From: F23-B02 sp963625655
GTDB lineage: Bacteria > Bacillota > Clostridia > Oscillospirales > Oscillospiraceae
DNA: 36,728 bases
Reading direction: 5' to 3'
Assembly (NCBI GenBank): GCA_963625655.1
Contig: CAVFTS010000018.1
Location: 1-36,728 of the forward strand
This document shows, in pieces, positions 30,660 to 36,728 of this stretch. The position numbers and the translations under genes are program-made. The notes under the pieces were generated by a model, which did not search any database, was not told the DNA's origin, and saw only the letters and a list, made by a program, of their open reading frames with translations. The stretch's first letter is position 1. Every line of letters begins with the position of its first letter.

Positions 30660-32435
30660 TCAGAAAAGTCCGACCCACACGGTAAACTCGGCGGTCTGCC
30701 CCTTGTAGGTCACTCTGACCGTCTGCGTTCCTATGGAGTCCATACTTGCGGAGACCGAATACTTGGTCTGATCGGTAATCTCCTCGCTCGTGTCGTTGCT
30801 GTAATACGCCTTGAGGACAAGCCCCTCAAGCTCAAGGGTATCCCCTATCGTGTAGCTTGTTTTGTCGGGGAGCTGCTGAATTATGAGACTCGTCACCGTC
30901 GGCTCCTTTACGAATACGGTACACTCGTCGGATACCTCACTCGATCCCTTGATGTACACCAGCACGGTTGCGGTGCCGGCTTTTATTGCCGTCACGTTGC
31001 CGTCCTCGTCAACGCTCGCAATACTTGAATCGCTGCTTTTCCAGACGATCTCCGGCTCCTCGTTCCTCGCTTCGGGTTCCGGCAGAAGACTCACGGTAAG
31101 CTGCGACTCCTCGCCTTCCTCCAGCGTAAGCTCCGGAGAGCTGATGAATATCGAGGTGGGCTTATAAGGAGTTACCTCCGGCGATGAGCTGACCTTCGGC
31201 TCGTTGTTTGAGCCGGAGCCGATATTTATCCAGTTGTTGCTGAGCGCAAAGTAACCAACTATCGCAAGCAGCATCAGCAAAACGATAACTACTATTGCCG
31301 CCGTATAGCGACCCGATTTCGATTCCTTTTCAGGCTGCGGCCGGGGCTTTGCCGGCTGCGGCTTGGGCTGAGGCTTCTTTATCGGTTCGGACGCCGGCTT
31401 AGGCTGAGGCTTAGGTCTTGCGGGCTGCGGTTCGGGAGCGGGTCTGCGCTCCCTGTAAACGGGCTGAGAATACGCTGCGGAGCTGTCCCTCACCGTCTCC
31501 TCAAGTGCGGGATTCACCCCGGGCAGCACCTTGCCGACAGTCGCAAGCTGGAGCGCCTTTTTCATTTCCGTCGGATTTGCAAAGCGCTCGTCGGGTCTGT
31601 ATGCACAGGCTCTCTGCACAAGCTTTTTGAGAGCGGGACTGCCGTTTTTCGGCGGCGGCACCGGGTCTCCTCTGTATCTGTGAAGCTGTGCGTCCGCCGT
31701 TTCCTCATTCGTCGGAACGTGCGGAGGCATGGGCAGAAATGGTCCTCTCTTTTCGTTCAGCAGCCAGTACAGCACCATGCCGAGCGAATATATGTCAACG
31801 CTCGACGTGTAGCCCTTCCCGCGGTACACTTCGGGAGCCATGTAGGAGTAGGTACCGACCTTATCCCTTGCGGCGTTTATCTGTGTGGACTTCGCAACAC
31901 CGAAGTCACCGAGCTTGAACACTCCGTACTTGCTGACGAAAATGTTCTGCGGCTTGATGTCACGGTGAATTATCCCGTTTTCCTCGCAAAGCTCAAGCGC
32001 AGAGCAAATATCCGTGCCGAGCTTTAAGACCTCACCCGTCGTTATGCCGTTTTCATGCACATAATCCGTAAGCGAGGTGAGCAGCTCCATGCGGATATAG
32101 ATATCCCATCCGGCGTCGTTCTCGTGAGGAACGATCATCTGATCCTCACAGTTGACGATGTTCGGATGCCCTCGCAAAACGCCCATCAGCCTGTACTCGT
32201 TGCTGATCTCCTCGACCTGCTCTCTGAGCTTTGCACGCATGGCATATTCGCTCATGGTGCTTTGCATCTTCTCGTACTCCGCCTGAGTTGCGGGGATGGA
32301 GATCACCTTGAGCGCACAGTGAAAATCGCCGCCGTATTCGTCTTTTTTCTTCAGCTCATACACCTTGCCGGAGCTGCCGCTGCCGATGCAGCGAACGGTC
32401 TCCCAGCCGGGAAGAGTCACAAATTCCTGTTCCAT
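30660..32435 (-). CDS. Membrane Ser/Thr protein kinase with Ig-like ectodomain
   Basis: 591 residues from the ATG at 32435, with AAGGAA 7 bases upstream. The Hanks-type kinase domain (about 10-300) has GSGSSGKVYEL, the ATP Lys in CALKVIS (K43), HRDIKPQN (157-164), DFG (177-179) and the APE motif. A Pro/Lys/Gln-rich linker (about 330-370) precedes one membrane helix (about 377-398). Outside are a BIG2-like domain (SSDSSIASVDEDGNVTAIKA) and a Big_3-type Ig domain (SYTIGDTLELEGLVLKAYY). The usual PASTA repeats of PknB are absent, and no PP2C phosphatase is nearby. It likely senses an external ligand and phosphorylates cytoplasmic targets. It has its own promoter, but no terminator separates it from the ABC genes upstream. 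Confidence 0.92.
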   Translation of the reverse strand: MEQEFVTLPGWETVRCIGSGSSGKVYELKKKDEYGGDFHCALKVISIPATQAEYEKMQSTMSEYAMRAKLREQVEEISNEYRLMGVLRGHPNIVNCEDQMIVPHENDAGWDIYIRMELLTSLTDYVHENGITTGEVLKLGTDICSALELCEENGIIHRDIKPQNIFVSKYGVFKLGDFGVAKSTQINAARDKVGTYSYMAPEVYRGKGYTSSVDIYSLGMVLYWLLNEKRGPFLPMPPHVPTNEETADAQLHRYRGDPVPPPKNGSPALKKLVQRACAYRPDERFANPTEMKKALQLATVGKVLPGVNPALEETVRDSSAAYSQPVYRERRPAPEPQPARPKPQPKPASEPIKKPQPKPQPAKPRPQPEKESKSGRYTAAIVVIVLLMLLAIVGYFALSNNWINIGSGSNNEPKVSSSPEVTPYKPTSIFISSPELTLEEGEESQLTVSLLPEPEARNEEPEIVWKSSDSSIASVDEDGNVTAIKAGTATVLVYIKGSSEVSDECTVFVKEPTVTSLIIQQLPDKTSYTIGDTLELEGLVLKAYYSNDTSEEITDQTKYSVSASMDSIGTQTVRVTYKGQTAEFTVWVGLF

Positions 32436-32464
32436 AAGCAAATTCCTTATATAGTGCTGCTTTG

Positions 32465-32493
32465 ATAATAGCCTTTTTGCGGCAGCTTGTCAA
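32465..32493 (-). promoter_or_regulatory. Promoter of the Ser/Thr kinase gene
   Basis: A perfect minus-strand TTGACA (32488-32493), a 17-base spacer and TATTAT (32465-32470). It lies just past the stop codon of the ABC permease gene. Confidence 0.88.
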
Positions 32494-32494
32494 T

Positions 32495-35400
32495 TTATTC
32501 TATGGATTTGAGCGCTCCCGCCATATCCACGCCGTCTATCTTTCGGCGCAGCATGAGATTCACGATGAGCGCAAACACAAAGGTCAGTGCAATCGAGAGC
32601 ACATAGCTCAGCGGCTTTATGCGAGGCGCAAAGTACATCATGTCAAACACTATGCTGTCCATCACGAACGCATGAAGCGCCACGCCGAGTATCAGTCCGA
32701 ACAGTGCTCCCATTCCGGTAAGCACAAGGTTTTCCCGAAAAACGTACTGCTCCGTTTCTCTGCGGTAGAAGCCCAGCACCTTGATGGTCGCAATCTCACG
32801 GATCCTCTCGGAAATGTTGATATTTGTGAGGTTGTACAGCACGATAAACGCCAGCAGTCCGGCACACAGCACGATAAGTCCGATGACGTATTTCAGACTG
32901 CTCATCATATTGTCTATTCTCGCCCTCGAGTCCTCGCTGATGCTTATGCTCCTCACGCCGTCCGCATCGGCAATGCGCTCTGCGGTGCCGTAAATGTCGG
33001 CACCCTCCGGTGCGCAGACGAGTGCGGATTTGATCTCCGGCGTCTCACCCCACTGCTCGGCGCAGGTGTCAAGTCCGATAAAGACGTGGTTGCTTATATA
33101 GTTGTCGAATATCCCGCTCACCGTAAGCTCCAGCGTGCGCATATCGGCCGTGGTAACGGTGATGCTGTCCCCCACCTCAAGCTCCATCGTTCTTGCGAGG
33201 TTGTAGTTAATAACCGCCTCGTTTTTGCCGGGGTACGGGATCTTCTCGTCGCCGTCGTGAAGATCGACAAAGCCGTCAACGCCCTCCTCCGCCGCACTGA
33301 GGGTGACTGTCTTAATGATTCCGTTTGCGGAGACGTCCGCACTGCCTCTGTACAGGAACAGGGCTTTTTCGGCATCGTCTCCCCATGCGTCAAGGATAAG
33401 CGCCTGCTCGTCGTCCGTCATCTCGTATGCAAGACTGAGCTCGTAGTCGTAGAGACTCACCTTTCCGTACTGCTGATCAACAACGGACTTTACGGTGTCG
33501 TTTAATCCGAACGCCGTCAGAATGAGCGCCGTGCAGCCGCCGATGCCGAGGAGCATCATGTAAATGCGTTTTTTGTAGCGCAGGATGTTTCTTGCGGAGA
33601 CCTTCTGCATAAAGCCGAAGCGCTTCCAGATAAACGTGATGCGCTCAAGCAGGGTTCGTTTTCCGGCCTCCGGTGCTTTGGGTCTTATAAGCTCCGCCGG
33701 CACCTCTTTAAGCTCGCTGCGGCAGCACAGCCATGTGACGAGCAGCATCGCCGCAAGGTTCGCTGCGGTGATCTCCGCCGCCAAGAGCCAGTTCACGGTA
33801 AACACAAGCCCCGAGAAATTATATATGATCCCGTAGCCCACCCAAACGATGAACGGGAAAACGTACACTCCGACGCTGATGCCGAAGATGCATCCGAAAA
33901 GCGTCGCCGAGCCGGAGTATATCAGGTATTTCGCCATAATAGCGCCGGAGCCGTAGCCGAGCGCTTTAAGCACTCCGACCTGCGTGCGCTGGTCGTTTAT
34001 CATCCTCGTCATGGTTGTCAGGCATACGAGCACCGCCACAAGGACGAAAAACAGCGGAAAAACGTTTGCCACACTGTCCACGATACGGGTGTCCGTTTCG
34101 AAGCAGGCGTAGCCTATATTAGTATCTCTGCCAAGCACATAGGTGTCGGCATTGTTCATGCTTTTGATCTGCTTTTCGGCATCGTCGAGCCGACGCTTTG
34201 CGTCGTCAAGCCGTGCCTTTGCATCGTTAAGCTGTGCTTTGGCGGCATTAAGCTCCGCCTCGGCGCCGTCAAACCGTGCAAGCACCTCCGCCTTTTTGCG
34301 GTCAAGCTCCGCCCTTGCGTCCGCCACGCTGCCGTTTTTCACCTGATCGAGCGCCGTCTGAGCCTCGTTTAGCTGCGCATAGCCTGCATCGAGCTGAGCC
34401 TTTGCATCGTCAAGCTGCTGCTTGAGGGGCGAAAGCTCGGCTTCCTTCTCGGTCTTTCTCGAAAGATGCTCATCAAGTCTGCTTTGCGCAATTTGAAGCT
34501 CGCTCGTCGAGGTTTTTATCCTAAGCTCCGTTCGGCGTATCTCGCTGCGCAGACGCGCAGCCTCCGGTCCCGATGCGTCGGCAAGCTGAGCGTTGAGCGA
34601 GCTGAGCTCCGCCTCGGCGGCGGCTATCTCCTGCCGCTTCTCGGCGACCTTTGCGGTGTAGTAATCCACCTGAGCGTTGACGGTGCGAAGCTCCGCCTCG
34701 TAACGGAGATTATATGCGCTCAGCCCACGCTCGTATTCGGTATACCCGGCGTCAAGCTCGGCTCTCGCCTTGTCTATCTCATCCTGCTTTTGCTGTATCG
34801 CCGTCGTGTCTCCGGCAATGGCTTCCGCCTGCTTTAGCTGCTCTTCCGCTTTGTCAAGCTCGGCAATGGCGGCTGCCTTGCCCTCGTCAAACTCGCTCCT
34901 TGCCGCATCGTACTTTGCCTTTGACGGCTCGTACTGCGCAAGTCCCTTTTCGTATTCCGCCCGTGCCTCGGACAAAGCTTCGGTCGCAGAATCTATAATA
35001 CTGTCATAGCGGACCTTCGCCCGTTCCTCCATGAAGCTTTCCAATGGCTCACGGTACTTTTCTGCGTTTTCATCGTACTCGTCGGAATAAACGTAGCCGG
35101 AAATGTCGAGCGTCAGGTAAATGTCGGTATAGCAATCAAGGGCAAAGCCGTCTTCGGGAATGTAGATATACCCCGCCACGCTGCCGTTGCCGAGGGTACT
35201 TGAGCCTCGCTCAAGGTTTATGTAGCTCACGCTCTCGGTGATGCCCGTTATGGTGTAAGAATCGTAAGCGAAGCTGTTAAGGGTATCGCTGCCGTTGTCG
35301 GGCGAGAGCTTTATCGTCTTGCCTATGTCGTCCTCGGTGTACATTTCCGGGTCTGCAAGGCACTCGTTAGGCTTTTCGGGCATACGCCCCGCAATGAGGT

Positions 35401-35749
35401 CTATCTTGTTTATTCTCTCCGGAATGCTGTGCGCAATTATGATGAGATTGTCGTCGCCGTCACGCACCATGAAGTCAGCGGATTTTGCACCCTCAGCGTC
35501 CGTCACGAAGTCCATATCACGCACAAGGTCGAGGTCGTCGTCCGTCAGTCCCAAGGTCGAGACGAGGCGATAGTTAAAGAAATCAAAGTGCCGGGTGTAT
35601 CTGTCATAGCTCTCGATAAAGTCGGGTCTGGACATACGAAGTCCCATGAAGAAGCCCGCCCCCAGCGCAATTATGGCGAATATCGCCATGTAGCGCCCGA
35701 AGCTTGCTTTTATCTCCCTTATGCAAAGCTTAAAAACCTGCGACTTCAT
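32495..35749 (-). CDS. FtsX/MacB-type ABC permease with a long coiled coil
   Basis: 1084 residues from the ATG at 35749; a GTG one codon earlier is possible. One membrane helix near the N-terminus (YMAIFAIIALGAGFFMGLRM) is followed by an outer MacB-like domain. Residues about 235-533 form a long Ala/Glu/Lys/Asp-rich coiled coil with heptad-like repeats (AKAQLNDAKARLDDAKRRLD). Three helices with the FtsX signature (TRMINDQRTQVGVLKALGYG) follow, then a second half with four more helices and a second FtsX domain ending in REIATIKVLGFY. Such permeases work as mechanotransmitters or export lipids, peptides or drugs; the substrate is unknown. It is adjacent to its ATPase gene, so both are coexpressed. 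Confidence 0.9.
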   Translation of the reverse strand: MKSQVFKLCIREIKASFGRYMAIFAIIALGAGFFMGLRMSRPDFIESYDRYTRHFDFFNYRLVSTLGLTDDDLDLVRDMDFVTDAEGAKSADFMVRDGDDNLIIIAHSIPERINKIDLIAGRMPEKPNECLADPEMYTEDDIGKTIKLSPDNGSDTLNSFAYDSYTITGITESVSYINLERGSSTLGNGSVAGYIYIPEDGFALDCYTDIYLTLDISGYVYSDEYDENAEKYREPLESFMEERAKVRYDSIIDSATEALSEARAEYEKGLAQYEPSKAKYDAARSEFDEGKAAAIAELDKAEEQLKQAEAIAGDTTAIQQKQDEIDKARAELDAGYTEYERGLSAYNLRYEAELRTVNAQVDYYTAKVAEKRQEIAAAEAELSSLNAQLADASGPEAARLRSEIRRTELRIKTSTSELQIAQSRLDEHLSRKTEKEAELSPLKQQLDDAKAQLDAGYAQLNEAQTALDQVKNGSVADARAELDRKKAEVLARFDGAEAELNAAKAQLNDAKARLDDAKRRLDDAEKQIKSMNNADTYVLGRDTNIGYACFETDTRIVDSVANVFPLFFVLVAVLVCLTTMTRMINDQRTQVGVLKALGYGSGAIMAKYLIYSGSATLFGCIFGISVGVYVFPFIVWVGYGIIYNFSGLVFTVNWLLAAEITAANLAAMLLVTWLCCRSELKEVPAELIRPKAPEAGKRTLLERITFIWKRFGFMQKVSARNILRYKKRIYMMLLGIGGCTALILTAFGLNDTVKSVVDQQYGKVSLYDYELSLAYEMTDDEQALILDAWGDDAEKALFLYRGSADVSANGIIKTVTLSAAEEGVDGFVDLHDGDEKIPYPGKNEAVINYNLARTMELEVGDSITVTTADMRTLELTVSGIFDNYISNHVFIGLDTCAEQWGETPEIKSALVCAPEGADIYGTAERIADADGVRSISISEDSRARIDNMMSSLKYVIGLIVLCAGLLAFIVLYNLTNINISERIREIATIKVLGFYRRETEQYVFRENLVLTGMGALFGLILGVALHAFVMDSIVFDMMYFAPRIKPLSYVLSIALTFVFALIVNLMLRRKIDGVDMAGALKSIE

Positions 35750-35752
35750 CAC

Positions 35753-36457
35753 TTACCACTCTATCTTCTCAATAGGAATCGGATGTTCGTTCAATGTGAC
35801 ATTCGTTATCGTGCCGCTTTTGACCGATATCACCCTGTCCGCCATGGCGGTCAACGCCTGATTGTGCGTGATGATAACGACCGTCATCCCGTTTATGCGG
35901 CTGCAATCCTGAAGCAGCTTCAGAACGGATTTGCCCGTGTTGTAGTCGAGCGCACCCGTAGGCTCGTCACAAAGCATGAGCTTCGGATTCTTCGCCAGCG
36001 CTCTCGCTATTGCGACACGCTGCTGCTCGCCGCCGGAGAGCTGCGCCGGGAAGTTTGCCTTTCTGTCGGACAGTCCCACCATATCCAGCACCTTGTCCGG
36101 CTCCATCGGGTTCTTGCAGAGCTGCGCCGCAAGCTCAACGTTTTCAAGTGCGGTCAGGTTCTGCACAAGATTGTAAAACTGAAACACAAATCCCACGTCA
36201 TAGCGGCGGTAGCTCGTAAGCTCACGCTGTGAGTACGCCGAAATGTCCTTGCCGTCAAGCGTAACGCTGCCGGAGGTAAGCGTGTCCATTCCTCCGAGTA
36301 TGTTGAGCAGCGTCGTCTTTCCGGCGCCGGAGGCGCCGACGATGACACAGATCTCACCCTTTTCGATCTCAAAGCTCACGTCTCTGAGCGCCTCGATGCT
36401 GACCTCGCCCATTTTATACACTTTTTTAACGTTTTTAAATTCAACATACGACGGCAT
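35753..36457 (-). CDS. ABC transporter ATP-binding protein (LolD/MacB type)
   Basis: 234 residues from the ATG at 36457, with GGAGATG 5 bases upstream; an in-frame ATG at 36484 lies at the transcription start and is unlikely. Walker A GASGAGKTT, Q-loop FVFQFYN, signature LSGGEQQRVAIARAL, Walker B LMLCDEPTGALD and switch His in ITHN are all intact. The GALD and ENVELAAQL features place it in the LolD/MacB/FtsE-like group that pairs with FtsX-type permeases, here the next gene three bases away. Confidence 0.94.
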   Translation of the reverse strand: MPSYVEFKNVKKVYKMGEVSIEALRDVSFEIEKGEICVIVGASGAGKTTLLNILGGMDTLTSGSVTLDGKDISAYSQRELTSYRRYDVGFVFQFYNLVQNLTALENVELAAQLCKNPMEPDKVLDMVGLSDRKANFPAQLSGGEQQRVAIARALAKNPKLMLCDEPTGALDYNTGKSVLKLLQDCSRINGMTVVIITHNQALTAMADRVISVKSGTITNVTLNEHPIPIEKIEW

Positions 36458-36487
36458 AGGATCATCTCCGATAGTTTTGTACATTAT

Positions 36488-36516
36488 ATTTTACTATATT
36501 ACCCCTTCTCTTTCAA
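36488..36516 (-). promoter_or_regulatory. Promoter of the ABC transporter operon
   Basis: Minus-strand TTGAAA (36511-36516), a 17-base spacer and TAAAAT (36488-36493). The start codon at 36457 lies 31 bases beyond the -10. Confidence 0.75.
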
Positions 36517-36553
36517 CTAAAAATTGCGGTGCAAAGCCTTGACAGGGACAAAA

Positions 36554-36581
36554 AATCCTGCCGATATAATTCGGCAGGATT
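36554..36581 (-). terminator. Terminator of a gene beyond the right edge
   Basis: An 11-bp stem (36554-36564 with 36571-36581) and a 6-base loop, followed on the minus strand by TTTTTT. It would end a minus-strand gene lying outside the window. Confidence 0.75.
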
Positions 36582-36582
36582 C

Positions 36583-36707
36583 AGCGTGTCAAAAAAGTCG
36601 TATGACTTTTTTGACACGCTTCAAAACACGCCACGTTTTTTGTGAAGCGTTGCTTCACGAAAAACCTCGCTATGCTCGTCAAAAAGCCTGATAACTCAGG
36701 CGTTTTT
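36583..36707. repeat. Cluster of three further palindromes at the right edge
   Basis: A perfect 17-bp stem with a 4-base loop (36583-36620), a GTGAAGC/GCTTCAC hairpin with T and A flanks (36642-36658), and a GCCTGA/TCAGGC hairpin with A and T flanks (36686-36701). No gene is visible in 36485-36728. They may be stacked terminators or a mobile-repeat-like intergenic element. Confidence 0.65.
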
Positions 36708-36728
36708 GATGGCTATAATCCAATTTGA

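Overview
The window reads as chromosomal DNA of an anaerobic, Gram-positive gut-type Clostridia bacterium, most like the Oscillospirales/Ruminococcaceae. I base this on the protein families present and on moderately high GC with AT-rich intergenic gaps. The families include a class III fructose-1,6-bisphosphatase, 2-hydroxyacyl-CoA dehydratase with its activase, a GlpA/FAD-oxidoreductase/DUF1667 operon, SLH-anchored and InlB-repeat surface proteins, and a Hanks-type kinase with Ig-like extracellular domains. Promoters are mostly of the vegetative type with 16-17 bp spacers, several with an extended -10. I saw no rRNA, tRNA, CRISPR array, insertion sequence or phage gene. Assignments come from reading motifs by eye; no database search was run.

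Layout. (1) 1-11017, cell surface: a giant secreted InlB/Ig-repeat protein that runs off the left edge; a second giant secreted protein with an N-terminal SGNH esterase, translationally coupled to an 85-residue Cys-containing small protein; and a divergent SLH protein. The two giants share a closely related C-terminal module. (2) 11018-11858: a PhzF-family gene with its own consensus promoter. (3) 12059-18736, minus strand: a tightly overlapping five-gene operon of BON-GlpA-[2Fe-2S] dehydrogenase, FAD/NAD oxidoreductase, DUF1667, FGGY sugar/polyol kinase and an alkyl-DHAP-synthase-like FAD oxidase. (4) 18916-22068, plus strand: glycosyltransferase, DUF4330 protein and O-antigen-ligase-like protein. 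Operons 3 and 4 are divergent, and two related TATACA/TGTATA palindromes sit at their two promoters. (5) 22134-25482, minus strand: fructose bisphosphatase, then a TspO and DMT-transporter pair. (6) 25746-30437, minus strand: a CooC-like metal-chaperone ATPase followed by two 2-hydroxyacyl-CoA dehydratase-like subunits and their ATP-dependent activase. (7) 30660-36457, minus strand: a Ser/Thr kinase with an Ig-like ectodomain, and a two-gene ABC exporter whose permease carries a roughly 300-residue coiled coil. (8) 36485-36728: a cluster of hairpins and no gene.

How the parts may work together. Regions 3 and 6 are the most interesting. Region 6 pairs a CooC-type ATPase, including the CxC metal motif, with a radical-type dehydratase that has no CO dehydrogenase, CoA-transferase or acyl-CoA dehydrogenase beside it. 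Its substrate and metal are open questions. Region 3 joins the glycerol-3-phosphate oxidation module of anaerobes to a YgcE/YgcU-like kinase-oxidase pair, suggesting a polyol- or glycerol-phosphate pathway of unknown product. Region 1 is a surface adhesion/hydrolysis locus in which the small coupled protein is the unexplained part.
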